Source: Clitopilus passeckerianus (lineage: Eukaryota > Basidiomycota > Agaricomycetes > Agaricales > Entolomataceae). From it: DNA of 64,000 bases. The position numbers and the translations under genes were made by a program. This document shows, one piece after another, positions 1-15,466 of the stretch. Where the stretch lies: NCBI GenBank assembly GCA_944990035.1, contig CALYLX010000126.1, forward strand, positions 3,036,798-3,100,797, in the 5' to 3' direction. The notes below the pieces were generated by a model, which saw only the letters and a list, made by a program, of their open reading frames with translations, was not told the DNA's origin and ran no database searches. Position 1 is the first letter of the stretch. Each line of letters begins with the position of its first letter.

Positions 1-76
1 AATTCCGTCTTCCACGTTCCATGCTCTCCACCTCCTGTTCATCGGCTGGTGCCACCAGCAAGTGGATGCAGAGACT

Positions 77-3690
<3,614 letters not shown>

Positions 3691-3695
3691 AACAA

Positions 3696-5310
3696 TTAGA
3701 AGAATCCTCCTGGTCGGTAACTTCCTCCACCTCCAGCACCCTCCACCATCAACACGATACCCTTCCTCTTCGCCAAGTCCTCCACCGAACGATCCACAAC
3801 ACTACTCCAGAAATTCTCGCTCCTATCAGGTTCAATAGTAATCTTCTTCCACCCAGTCACCTCAAGAGCTTCCTTCATCAACGCCTTCCCATCCCTCTGA
3901 CCTCTGAAGAACAGACTCCACTGTGCATCCTCAATCTGTATACTCGTGTTGTTCCTCCACTTGGGATTATCCACCGACGCTGTCTTTCGAGACAGGATGC
4001 GATAACTGCAACAGCTCCTGGATAACGACACTCTTGAGCCTCATCATCCTAGCTATATGGGCTTCCAGCGCGAACTCTTCCTCGGCGAGCGATTTTGGTG
4101 CTGGGATCCGGCAGTCTGAGATGTCGATGGTCTCAAGCGTCGTTGCAGTCGCCTCAAAGAGAATGTTTAGGTTTGAGTTTAGAGTCGTGACGTAGGTGAG
4201 ATGGAGTTCTGTGAGGGCGGGACATGGGTGGGAGACGAAGTGGGAGATGGCGGAGTGAGCGGCGGCGCCTGAGGATAGGTTGAGGGTTTGGAGTTGGTAT
4301 GAGCAGGGTGCCAATGACGGTGGGTTCCTAGGACGAGTTCAGGTGCCGTTCAGACCCATGGTGCGAGAGACTTACGCAGGATCCTCCCTCCCCCATCTAT
4401 TCACCATGAAGTCCTTCAGTCCCGTCCACTCCCGAATCTCGTTTAAAATCTCACTCATCGGCGCATAGCCATTCTCCTCGTCGCTATTCCACGCCGTTAT
4501 GTGGAATTTCTCAACTGATTGAAGCTCCTTCAGGATATGCTCCTGCAATGAAAATGAGAAGAAATCCCAGTTGAGAGTCAAAGCCGTGATCTGGGTTCCA
4601 TAGCGCAGGAACGAAATGTCGAATATCCGACGCGTCAACTCTTCTAGCTGCTCCTCAGTCATACCGTCCTCGTCTCCAGTGCCCGGGTTTTCGTACGGGT
4701 TCGCGTTCCTAATGTTGAACGATTTCAGGAGTGAGGCTTTGGTGATATTCCTTTGCAGAGTGGAGAAGAGGATGTGTGGCTCCGCGATGTTCTTGTCGGT
4801 GGCGTTCTCGTAGAACAAATCTAGAAGGTGAAGCCAGGACTTCTGTATAGTGGCGAAGGCTAGGAGTGTTTTGGCCCATGGCTTGTCACGGAGCTCCGCG
4901 AGTACGTCTGCCACTATTGTGCGTAGGATAGAAGGCGGGAGAGGAGGACATGGAGCTCGTGAAGGCGAAATAATTGGCGAGACTCGAATCGTAGCTCGTG
5001 ACGGCGGAATCACTGAATGAAATCGACTCGTAGGTCGTAGGGGTGGGATCGGATATCCGAAACTGAATAAGTGCGAGGATTCGAGGAAGAGGAAAAGAGA
5101 CGGTACGAAGTCCACGCTGCCGTATGTCTTGTCCAGAATAATACGGTTCTTGGAGGAATGGGCGATTTTCTCTCTGGGAAACGGCTCTATACCGCAATAT
5201 ACATGCCCGCCCGCGCCGCGTAGCCCCAGTAACAGCACGACTGTGCAGCGCTTGTCTCCTTGCTTGGACACAGTCGAGCTACACCGTGGTTTTCGGCGTT
5301 CTTGAATCAA
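3696..5310 (-). CDS. F-box-like protein with degenerate leucine-rich repeats
   Basis: Resembles the large Agaricomycete family of F-box-like proteins: a Pro-rich start, PPSILRTIVADVLAEL followed by a helical segment (KPWAKTLLAFATIQKSWLH), then irregular leucine-rich stretches such as ITALTLNWDFF and LQTLNLSSG. Such proteins are thought to be substrate adaptors of SCF ubiquitin ligases; that is inferred from family, not shown here. A clean intron (donor GTAAGTCTCTC, acceptor GTCCTAG, about 4318-4366) joins REDPA to NPPSLAPCSYQ. A second frame change near 4000-4015 can be explained by a 43-nt intron or an indel. The stop is at 3696. The start is unresolved: the open frame runs up to 5310 but its first 100 codons look non-coding and overlap the 3' end of the next predicted gene, so the true start probably lies in a small exon I could not find. 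Confidence 0.5.
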
Positions 5311-5817
5311 CCCGGTCCCCGAGCTTCGACGTGGGCCATGCCTCCAAGCCCTGGTATTCCACGGAGTAGCCCGTATCGACTTAATAGATCATGATCAGTC
5401 CCGTTCATTGTCTGATCTCCCACCAAACATCATGAAATTGAATGTACTCACCACTTTTCGCAATTCATCGAGCGGATCCTGGCACACGATGAGCAGCCTC
5501 AATTTGGAGTAGCTGTCGTGCAGCTGGCGATCGAGGATAATCGTCAACCGAAAAACGTCGGGTTGTATGACTTCATTGGGGTCCATATGGTAATCGAGAG
5601 CGTAGCTCGTCCAGTACTTGCAAGTGTCCCCGAGTTCTGTGGGTCCACAACGTCCGTGCTCGAAGGTTCAGCCATATCTGTGCCCGTATCTTCTAGAAAC
5701 TCTGGTGAGAGGAAGATGTGGGGTCAGACAACGTGTCGAGAGAACCATGATGGCCTGCATTGCCTGGAGGCACTCTTCGCGCGAACCCACAAAGCTGTCG
5801 CTAGCCAGGTACGCCAT
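5279..5817 (-). CDS. Small hypothetical protein (provisional spliced model)
   Basis: I do not recognise this gene. Starting at ATG 5817 (MAYLASDSFVGSREECLQ...), short introns with weak borders join three protein-like segments: QFLEDTGTDMAEPSSTD, then YWTSYALDYHMDPNEVIQP...LIVCQDPLDELRKV, and possibly a last exon DTGYSVEYQGLEAWPTSK... ending at the stop at 5279. A good donor (GTGAGTACATTC) follows LDELRKV, and an acceptor (CTATTAAG) precedes the last segment, though the phase does not fit perfectly. Balanced amino-acid composition and good intron signals suggest a real gene. No domain or signal peptide was seen. It could instead be a decayed fragment. Confidence 0.3.
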
Positions 5818-6550
5818 GTTCGGCGCAGTGATCCGTGATTATGTGATCGGTCCATGAGACTGTCCTCGAGGTCCATGTGCGGCCAATCAGGAGCATCAGC
5901 GGGCAATCATCCTTCCTGAACTTTGTCGTTCTTGACGTCGACAGAGCTGGCGTTTTCTGTCAAGGCTCTAGATAAAGATCTTCTTCACTGCACGCACGGA
6001 CTCGATCGGACGTTTCCTTCCTCTGAGCTCACCGATCGAACTGCTCAGGACCTCATCGTTGGAAATTCCAAACGAGCTACCAAGCGAGCTACGGCATCGT
6101 TGGGCAAATTTTCTGGAAGCCGGGGTCATTTCAGGGTCGATAGCCTCTTCTCCCGATGGCCTCGAGAACTGGTCTAAACGCTATTATCTGTGGTACTCGA
6201 CCAGGCGTTTATCCCCTATGTCGCGCTACTACTTGTTCTCAAGCTGAGCCAAAGCATACTAAGGAGTTTTTCTATTGCTCAAAGCACAAATCTTGACTCT
6301 TTCCAAAATACTGGGAGTTCGATCAAAATCCGCGCTCGGCCTCTATGTTGGTCATAACTCAGGCTCAAATGGGTGTGTGCATCGCATCAGGCTAGCCAAA
6401 CAGGCTTGGTCGCATTGATGGGACCATGCTGTATTTCTCGCCTTACGTTGACGAAAGGAAGGTTCTACGATCGGGAACCTGCAGGCGATCTTGAACTTTG
6501 TATATATTTAATGGGATTTTTCCTAATTTTCCTCCATCCACAGGCGTGCG
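5818..6550. other. Intergenic stretch
   Basis: Divergent upstream region between the small minus-strand gene and the plus-strand gene at 6551. I see no gene, RNA or repeat in it. Short AT-rich motifs (for example TATATATTTAA near 6498-6508) may be promoter elements of the plus-strand gene. Confidence 0.4.
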
Positions 6551-8280
6551 ATGTCGTCTCCCCCAATCCTCGCTCTAGCAGCTACAGGCTTGCAAAACGT
6601 GACCGGTCTATTGCTACTTTTTGGCGGACAACAGCAACAATGCGAAGACAACGTAGGATCGGCCTTGACAGAGAGATTGGCATACGCCACAGCCACTCCC
6701 CTTTCGACGTTTGGCACGCCAGGCGTCAAAGCTGTCGTCGCCAGTCTCCCACCCACGAATCGGGATGTATGTGGGGCAGAACGCCTCCATAATGCAGGCT
6801 TTAAGCCCTCCGGGAAGGATCTCAGCATGATCATGATGGATCCCGACTGCCCGACCCGATATTTGGCGGAAACCCGTTTTGACGACATCCTTCACACCCT
6901 TCGCTCGACAGGCTTCAACCTCAGGTCGCTCTCGGTCAGAGCCAGTAATGACCCTTGGCTCACGTTCATGGTGCCAAACACGGCTGCCTCCTGTTTCTTC
7001 AGCGTGGCTCCCTACCTACCCCTCATTCTCAACGACGCCGACGAAAATCCATTCAGCCTCTCCCATCGATGGATTTTCCCCTTGTTGAAGCTGGTCGGTT
7101 CCTTCCTCACCGTTGTCGGAACCCAGCTCATCATACGGCGAAGAGTGCTTCAGATTCTGACAGCGAAACTTCGTTTCCTCCACCTGTCCGAAACGATGTC
7201 ATGCGAATTGGAAGAACTTCACATGTATAAAGAAGTGGGAGGAAGTCCTCGCTGGGATCCTCTAATGATGTCGGAAAGGTGTTTAGAACGATTGAACAGG
7301 CGTCTCGCCGCCAGACCATCCGCTGCTCCACGGTGAGGATGATTCAATCCTCCCCTCTGGAAGCGCAGACCTGCTCGAATGCCAGCCCGTCAAGCACCTC
7401 GCTTGCGACACGGTCGTCGTAAGCCTACGAGAAGCACCAGCCTCACAGAACCTCTTCTTGAACAAATGCAAACCTCGACGAACGTCAAACCCAGTCGTTG
7501 GTGCCCTACAACTCTCCGGCCCTACCAGTTCATGATCGTGATTGGATTTATCGCAGCTACTGGGGGTTATATTGGCTGTTATAGCCTTGTCTCGCTCGTT
7601 AGCTCCGAGTGGTGGCGCTTACTCATCTGGCTTGTCGCTGAAGGCGGCTTGGCCTTCTTCCGAATGTACAAGTGGAGCCAGCCAGAACCGTCGTCTCGCA
7701 CCTCGCTATTGTTGCGCATCGCTCTGGATGCTGTCGTCCCTCACATCCTTCAGCAACTCCCTTTCGACAAGGAAGACATTCAGCACAGGTCGTTAACCCT
7801 GATCCCCAGCGATGAATTCCTCCCCGCAATCATCCCGTTCGCCGGGACATTCCCGCACTACGACCCCCAGAGGGCGTTCTGGTATACTACAGCGTCGCTC
7901 GCAGACGCCAGGATGCCATTGTATTATACTGCATAACCCACAGCACACAACTAGATGTTACGACCATCTATGCCCAAGACGACATGACTGCAAATGGACT
8001 ACGTTACTGGCCTGCCGAACCACCGACAGCAGGAGACGATGGAAAGTTAACCGTGATCCTCGAATATCCCGACTGGTATAACTCTGGTATTTCCGATTGC
8101 GGTCCAGAGTCAAAACTCTCCAAACATTACTTCGGAATTCTAGAAGCGCTCAACCTGAGGAACGACCACCCAGGCGAAGCCGAGGTAGACATTGGAACGG
8201 TCGCCTGGTCTCTATCAAAGTCATCCTTACAGTTACAGCCATTGACAGGTAGCTCGTACATCCGATCAAGAAATGAATAG
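6551..8280 (+). CDS. Uncharacterised membrane-associated protein, frame broken in places
   Basis: A family I cannot name. It starts MSSPPILALAATGLQNVTG, then a globular part with FGTPGVKAVVASLP and WLTFMVPNTAASCFF, then two likely membrane segments (YQFMIVIGFIAATGGYIGCY and RLLIWLVAEGGLAFF), a region resembling RRRQDAIVLYCITH, and a C-terminal part LTVILEYPDWYNSG ending at 8280. Three reading frames must be joined. Near 7250-7305 a roughly 55-nt intron is possible. Near 7530 the sequence GGCCCTACCAG looks like a missing C, because LQLSGP would then run straight into YQFMIVIG. Near 7870-7880 another single-base shift leads to VLVYYSVARRRQD. So it is either a recently broken gene or a good gene with sequencing indels. 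The coding impression is strong, the function unknown. Confidence 0.5.
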
Positions 8281-8425
8281 TACGCCTTTGAAATGAAATG
8301 TTAAATAATAATTCGATTCCTCTGTAGTTGTAGCCTTAGTATACCAATTTACCTCGTCACGAATACATATTGACCATGGACCGCTGCATTTGACTGCATA
8401 CCCCACTATGCCGAATACGGACGCT

Positions 8426-9609
8426 TTAGCCCCTCCACACAGCCTAAAAGTGAAGTAAAGGATGGTCGATCAGTGCAGGGTCCTCGCCTTCCAGAAGTTT
8501 ACTTACCGGGCCAGGGTTGGTGTAGGTCTTAGGAACCGGGTAGTAGATGTTGATGAGGATTCCGGGTTCCTGGAAAATGAGGTTAACATCGAGTTATTGG
8601 GGTCAAAAACAGTTACATTTCCAGTGTAGACGCCGGGAATGGCAACAAGCGGGCCAGGATTACCACTGCCTCCGCCAGTAACGTTGATTTGTCCACAGCT
8701 AATGTAGAATTGCGCTATTACTTGTTTTAGCAGGTAGACGAAGGCGAGAAGCGTCCGGTACATACCTCCACCGAATGATGAAGCAGAGTGCAAGCGATGG
8801 ATTCGACGCGAACTGTAAAGTGGGAAAGGTGTTAAATATCATCCGGTTGGCAATAAGCACGAGAACTCACCGAGGTATTCTCCGCTCGGCAGGGATTTGG
8901 GAATCGTAAACGAGACGCCTGCCTTGTCTGGAGAGGCGTTATTATGGGCACTTGACGATAACATGTATACTCACTGTAGGCTGGCCAGTTGATGGTGTTG
9001 CCACCGTCCGTAACGCTCCAAGCTCATAGACCTTCAATTTCGATCACAGTCAGCATTCGGTAGCGAAAGGTAGGCTGGCTATCTTCTGACCTTGAACCAA
9101 ACGTTTCCGTCGCCAGCGAAAGAGGCGGCGCTTCCGGGTGCTTTGGCCATATAGACATTGAGGGACTATAACTGGGTCAGAAGACGTTGCGCATAGTGAC
9201 CATAAGTGGCTTACACCAGGGTGGTAGATAGTACCGTCACTGTTGATGCCGAGGGTAGAGCCTGCAGCAACGGTCACAGTGGATGCGCTTGCTCCAGTCT
9301 GGGAAGTATAACATCTGAAATCGGCGCTCTTGACGTCGGTCACCTAGAAGAATGTATGTTAGTCCGTGATACTAGGCAGGGCTTGAACGACGTCGCATAC
9401 CGGTTCGCGACTGTTGAAGTTGTTTGTCTTGCGAACGTTGGTCCATGCCGGGGTGGTAGCCCCGTTGACGACGAGGGATGGGAACGTGTCTATACATAGT
9501 TTTAGCTGAACAGGCAAGTGCTTTCTCGTTGCCCGGACTAACAGTGAGCCGTGGCGACATTGAGGGAAGCACTAAGGCTGACAAGAGCGAGGAGAGATTT
9601 GAACATCAT
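8426..9609 (-). CDS. AA9 lytic polysaccharide monooxygenase (formerly GH61)
   Basis: Secreted copper enzyme that oxidatively cleaves cellulose or related glucans. Exon 1 gives a signal peptide ([21 protein letters not shown]) cut just before the N-terminal His of the copper brace. The intron from GTTAGT to ATGTATAG yields [15 protein letters not shown]. Downstream exons read [22 protein letters not shown], then [23 protein letters not shown] with the likely second copper His, [30 protein letters not shown], and [18 protein letters not shown] with the usual Gln/Tyr pair. The last intron (GTAAGTAAACT...CTTTTAG) ends in NPGPAVWRG and the stop at 8426. There is no C-terminal CBM1 or linker, so it is a single-domain enzyme. 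At least seven short introns. Lignocellulose-degrading Agaricomycetes usually carry many AA9 genes; substrate and regioselectivity cannot be read from the sequence. Confidence 0.92.
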
Positions 9610-10507
9610 CTTGAAATGCGGCGGTGTCAAGGCATCTCGCCGTTATCCATCTCGGCTTAAATACCGCATTAATCATCGAGATTTAGGCGCAACCTTCGGA
9701 AGAGGTCTATTCGCCTTTGAGGATCATTGGCTTGGCATGTAGCATCTGAATGGCGGAGATACCGAAGTATCATCGAGGTTGAGCTTGTCTGAGTCCCGTG
9801 CTGATTTTGTAACCTCTCCATAAGAGCACTATTTCAGGAACTCTTCGGTCAGGGGGCGAATCAATGGGGCAGAAGCTCGACACTGATGCCTAGATGATTG
9901 GGAAGGAATGTTGAACGGCGTTGAAGAGGCATTTTTGCAGAGCGGATCAACTGAGTCAAACATACGTCAATTACCCCACAACGGGGAAATAGACCTGGAG
10001 GACAATTGAAGACGTTCATGGCGTCATGAATAATGCAAGCCCAAGCCCCACGTGGTGTATGAGCAAAGCTAGGGCTGAACGTTCAAAACTTCGAGCACAT
10101 GGCCGAGGCCGCTGTTCTTATCGGAGGAGATTGCACATTGTCATTTGTTAGACCAGCATTTCGCGGGGAAAGCTGTAATTTTTAGAAAACCGGCGTAGAG
10201 TTGTTGCCAAGATTGGCAGAAACTGGAGTCACCGCCAAGGAAGCCAAGCATACTTTCAGACGTCCCAACATGGTTTGGATTCCATGGATCCCCGTTTTCC
10301 GTTGTGGGTTATTGAATGATAAAGAAGAAGTGCTCTTGACAAAAACTGGAAATGATCCAGAACTGTGGACATTGTAAACGGACAAATAGAGAAGCCCAGC
10401 ATCGCACTACGGACACAAGCCCTTGGATTTATTGTTGGGTGAGTGAGGGCTAGAGGTTGCAATGTAGTTGCCAACTTGCACGTTTCTCACCTGAGTAGTT
10501 CAGGGCC
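9610..10507. other. Intergenic stretch, AA9 promoter side
   Basis: Upstream region of the AA9 gene. No convincing coding frame, RNA gene or repeat seen. Minus-strand frames at 10182-10474 are short and overlap in two phases. Confidence 0.4.
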
Positions 10508-10843
10508 CTAGGTTCGCCAGCTTGACTCTGATTCAGAGTCTGTTGAATCGAGCTGGCTCGCTTGCCGCTCGGTGCGTGACTCCTGGTCCTGAGGAGATGG
10601 GTCGCTTTCATTTCCATTGATCCCAAGAACCTTTGGCATCGTTGCCCGCAGGCGTTTTCGATCTTCATCGCTGTCGTCAGCAGCGAGCTCAAACCTTAAG
10701 GTGACATTCGGTAGCCTTGCAAGCATTCCTTTGGCGAGCGCAACTGTGCTCAAATCTTGAACAATCTGTTCTAGGTCTTCGTGGTGAACATTCAAGTCCA
10801 CACAAGGTCGGCTGCAAGCAAGTTGCAAGCTGTACCCTTGCAC
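10508..10843 (-). pseudogene. Possible 3' fragment of an unknown gene
   Basis: An 111-codon open frame with protein-like composition: DLEQIVQDLSTVALAKGML, LPNVTLRFELAADDSDEDRK, then an acidic Ser-rich tail ending SESESSWRT and a stop at 10508. The middle resembles the C-terminal part of leucine-rich F-box-like proteins, but this is only an impression. Only about 40 bp separate its start from the plus-strand recyclin gene, so there is no room for an upstream half. It is therefore a remnant, an antisense 5' region, or a very short gene. Confidence 0.25.
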
Positions 10844-10882
10844 TCCCGCGTATCCAGCTCTGCAACGCGAGCATAGGGAGCA

Positions 10883-13800
10883 ATGGATCGTTTTGCTACC
10901 CTAGAGCCAGTACGACTACATTCTTCACCAGCTCCAACATCCTTTGGTGCTCGAATATTGAACCGAAATGCGAAGGTTGCGCCGCCAACAGTACCCTACA
11001 TCGGGCGGCTTCCCATCGACCTCCATTTCCTCATTCTCCTGCATTTACCCGTCTATGAAATTTCTGCATATGCAGGGACGTGCCGCAGCCTGAACAAGCT
11101 GGTGAAGGAGGACGGTTTCTGGGAGAAGAAGTGGAAAAGTTTGGGTATTGAGAGATGTGGACTGGGAGGCATTTTGGACGAGCTGGAGAAAGCGAAGTTG
11201 GGCAAGGAGACCGAGAAACGAAAGAAAGCACCTCCAGTGCTGCCTGTCGCTGAGCAGGACGATTTTGGAGATTTCAGCGCTGCACCGAATTTGCAGCTGA
11301 ATGGCTCCGCCGTGATGCCAGACGGAGATTTTGGAGACTTCGTTGGCTCACCTACGTCTGCAGGATGCCATCCCTGCGAGCACCACAGCCAGTAGCCTCA
11401 ACCGGGTTCAACCTGTTCTCAGCTTCAACTGCTCCATCAAACAAGCACCTTTACATGAGAGCACACTCCCTCCTCCGGCCCCTCGCTTTCTCCCTCTCAT
11501 CAAACCCACCACATCAAATCCTCTCAGCGCTGGACGCGTTTTTCTCCTCCGGCTCATCATCATCGTCAACATCGACCAACCTCAGCATACGGCAAACCGC
11601 AGAAATCCTTCATCTCCTCGCCCTGTTCCTCTCACCCAGCATACAGCCGCTCCGACTATGGAGTCAATTGAAGAATACCCTACGTGCTGCTATGGACAGA
11701 TTTGACGCAAACATGCTCACGGCCTTTGATGCCGCCGATGGAAGAGGCGATGAAGCTGGTATGAAGGAAGCTGCTGCTGCGAGCTGGGAGGTCTGGGAGG
11801 CGCAGGCAGATACCAGGGTGGCCAAGGAAAAGGGGCAGGAAGCGGCGGATTGGGAGATGGGGAAGGTGTGGGCGGAAAAGAGGGAGATTTTCTATGAGTG
11901 GTCGAGGTTTAATGCGCTGGATAATATCACGTAGGTTCTTCGCGCCTTTCTATTTCTACTGCGACTAACGTACATGCTATTTTAGAGCTGAAGGTCAACT
12001 CGACTTTGATGCGATGGATGCCTTCATGACATTCGTTCTCAAGGCGATAGAAGAGCACGGCGCAAGAGCTGTTAGGGTCTTTCCGCCTGAAAGCCAGGTC
12101 ATCATATTCTTCGCTGAGAGGATTGCAAATGAAGTGGTATGTATTCCCCTCCTTTCCTCCCTGAACAGCTCCCTGACAATTAATTACATTCAGCTCGGCG
12201 AATATGTTACCAACCTACTCGAGAAAGCACGAGATGTTGGGGCAGCCACCATGGGCGAGGGTGGAGCGCCCAACACGCTCTTCCTCCAAGCAACTGCTGC
12301 ATCATTCAAGGAAGCCTGGAGAATCGTGGATGAGATCATGGCCGCCGCCGCCGCTGCATCAGACAAGGGCCATGCACAGTCCGTGGTGCAGAGAACTCGG
12401 GCCGAGGACGTCGTCTACCAGATGTTCGAGCCTCACATGGACGAATATCTAGACGAAGAGGTGGAAGCTGTCAAATTTGGCCTCGAGGGGATATGCAAGA
12501 ACTGGGATCGGGAGGTTCGTCATTATCGCTCCGTTATTCCCATATTTGACAAACTTGACTGATTATGTTTATGTTCTCTCAGCTCACTTCGTCTGGCATA
12601 ACACCAACGTCGATAACCAACTTCCCGTCATCTGCACCGTCAAGCTCAAACACGCCATCCAGCTCGTCTCCTCACCTCCCCTCGCACCACCAACCCCGTT
12701 TCCTGTCGTCCCAAAACCCAGCCCAAGTCAAACGCACTGTTCTTGCGTCATTTACCTCCGTCCTGTTACTTCCCGTAACGATTGTTCCTCGCACTGTTGG
12801 TGCCGTCGGTGCTGCGGTCGTCGGAGGAACAAAAACTGCTGCGGAAGGTATCGGTGCCGGACTAGGGATGTTAAACCCAGCGAAGTGGGGTGGGACGCCC
12901 GGGCAGCGGGATCAGCAAGAAGCGGAACGGTTCAGCAAGACCGGATGGGGTGTTGGGTACAAACCTCAGCCCAGCGGAAACGGGAACGGGAAGGTCTACG
13001 GAGGTGGGAATGGAGTTGTTCCAGGCGTTGATGAGAACGTCGTGTTTGAGGTTGGTGGCGAGGACGATGACGATGAGGAAGATGAGGCAAAGACGGAAGA
13101 CGGGAGGGAGAAGGCCGTGGATGATCCGTGGGCTGCGGAGGAGAAAACAAAGAACAACGGTACGTGTTTCGTTGGGTTACCGGGTCTTTGAATATGACGT
13201 TAATCTTTCTGTTGGAATGTAGATTCGCGGCCTGTATCTGTTACACCTTCCATCACCTCTGTAAGCACATCCAATACCGCAGTCGACCCTCCCCGTCCTC
13301 GGCGACGCTGGCCACCTCGGGGTCCAACACGGCGGCGATGAACAAACTAGAGCTCTTGCTTTCGTTGGACGTGGCGCTCGAGATGATCCACTCTGATCGA
13401 GATTCCCTCAAACGTGTCGAGACCTTTGCTGGCTATCCCGGGCATTACGGACACAGGGTCAGGGATACTATTGAAGAAGTTTTCGTGCTGATGTTAGAGC
13501 GACTGGGAGATGGTCATCTGAGAAAGGGATTCGGAGCGTATGTCCTTTGTTGTTTATTTCGTTTCAGAACTATGGCTAATTGCATTCCCTTCGATAGCGC
13601 TACACAGGAGATGCACAATTACAAACCCGCAGAACACGATCTTACAACAAGTGTTGCACCTCTCATGCAATTTTTCGAGTTGGTTCATATTGGAGATACG
13701 ATACAAAGCATGGTGCAAGTATATTTCGACAAAGAGTTGGTTCGTCCTATCCACGCCTCCGTACATCAAGCCACCTGATTAATTGACATTGGGTTTCAGG

Positions 13801-14687
13801 CACAATATATCGATCGCACGGATTTCCTGAATGCCGTCGTCCGAGAGAAGAAACGTTTCGAGAACGCTCTAGATGACTCTGTTGCCGCAGGTTTGAATGC
13901 CGGAACAGAAGTTCTGATGAATCAGGTACATTGATGTGCCTTCCTCCTTCGAGCCTAACTGACTCGAGCGCTCACCAAGGTCGAACACATTATCCTAACG
14001 CTCACGAAGCCCCGTGAATACTATCCTCCCGAAGATGGACCACTAGAGCTCGGAGCTACGAAGGGATGCACAGAAGCCATCAAATGCCTCGAGATGCACT
14101 GCAAGCTCCTCAAAGGGAGCACGAGCAAAGAAGTACTCGAGGTCTTCTATCAAGAAGTCGGGATTCGGCTTATTGCGTAGGTGCCTCGTAGGTATTCTAT
14201 GCGCGCCCGGACCTGATCGACTTTCCTTTTCTGAATAGGATATTACAGAAACACATAAAGCGTCAGATCATCTCACTTAATGGCGGTTTCCAAGTCATTG
14301 CCGACTTGAACACATACCACAACTTTATCGCATCTTTGAAGGTTCGTATTTTCATATCATGATTGGCAAGATGCTCACTTCTGGTCTAGATTGCCTCGAT
14401 CACTTCAGATTTCGCACACCTGAAGATGTTGGGCCATGTGTATGTGGTCGAGGATGCCAAAGATCTGGCTCAAATCGTGCGCGATGTTACTCGGTATGGT
14501 GGTGCATATCGTCCCGAGGTACGTCATATTAGTCCTTGGCGCCTACTGAGTTGATGCTCATTTATATTCCCTATTCGAGGATATTTACGAGTTCATTCAA
14601 CGCCGGTCGGATTGGAAGAAGATTGAGAAGACTGTGGATAAAACCATGTATAACCTTAGTTTCAAGGAAGATTGCATCATTTGCTAG
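10883..14687 (+). CDS. Recyclin-1-like F-box protein with exocyst Sec10-like domain
   Basis: Homologue of fungal recyclin (yeast Rcy1), an F-box protein with a Sec10-like helical region that acts in endosome-to-Golgi and plasma-membrane recycling. The F-box is near residues 38-85 (YIGRLPIDLHFLILLHLP...AGTCRSLNKLVKEDGFWEKKW). A linker has two DFGDF repeats, followed by the long helical region (VFPPESQVIIFFAERIANEV, AASFKEAWRIVDEIM, KLELLLSLDVALEMIHSDRDS, NALDDSVAAGLNAGTEVLM, LKMLGHVYVVEDAKDLAQI). The protein ends KEDCIIC, a CaaX-like tail; yeast Rcy1 also carries a C-terminal CaaX box. About ten short introns, most with clear borders (for example GTAGGTTC...TATTTTAG at 11934). A 47-nt intron near 11341 and an unexplained single-base shift near 13265-13330 are the weak points. 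Confidence 0.85.
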
Positions 14688-14931
14688 ACTTCCTATCCCT
14701 GCGTCCACTATGAAAGCCATACTATACGGGCTGCTTACCAGGTAACGGCTTTCAGCGTGTGCGTGTTATCGTGATGCTCATTGCAAGAACACAGCCGTCA
14801 TCAATGAAAGAAGCCAGATTCAGCGGGGTTGGAAGGAATACGCTCCGGAAATGCGTCCTTCCGAGCCACCCGGGCCCGCAAGGGCATGACGTTTAACGTT
14901 TGTTAGCCACACTATCAGTTTCGATGCACAG

Positions 14932-15135
14932 CTACCTATCAGTTGCACATATATGTGGAAGATCCGCCAGGAACCCCCTTACATTATCATATACGTCAAT
15001 GATAGCGCCATGTGGTTTCATAAGGAATGAATTGGAGGGATCAAATAACCGAAGGTCAACATCTCGAACGATTGCACTGATAAGTTGGCGGATATTGCCG
15101 CCTTCTGTAGTTCGTTCAGCCCTGGCAGAAATCAC
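14932..15135 (-). other. Short open frame of unknown meaning
   Basis: A 67-codon frame with protein-like composition (ISARAERTTEGGNIRQLISA, LRLFDPSNSFLMKPHGAIID, DNVRGFLADLPHICATDR). No recognised family, no convincing exon partners. Probably a gene remnant between the recyclin and DUF6593 genes, or chance. Confidence 0.2.
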
Positions 15136-15466
15136 ACCGTTCTCAATGCCATTCTGTAGCGACGAGCCTCATTGAGTGTCAGTTATCTACATCGAGGACA
15201 ATCCCTACCCCAGGCACCGATCGACTGTGATCAGAAGAGACCCCACGGAATTAGGCAAATTAAAGCCGCTGGATTTTCCTCCTGCATGACTGGGCGCCTG
15301 AAGATCTATTGATGTGTGAACGAAACAGAGATATCTAATATTTAATCAAGAGATGAATCTCGAGAGTACAAGGACAAAACAATTAGTAGTAATTAGGAAC
15401 AGTCGCAACAAATAGCAACAAATGAGAGAGATGTCTAATGGGGAGAGCATACAATGCCCATGAGAC

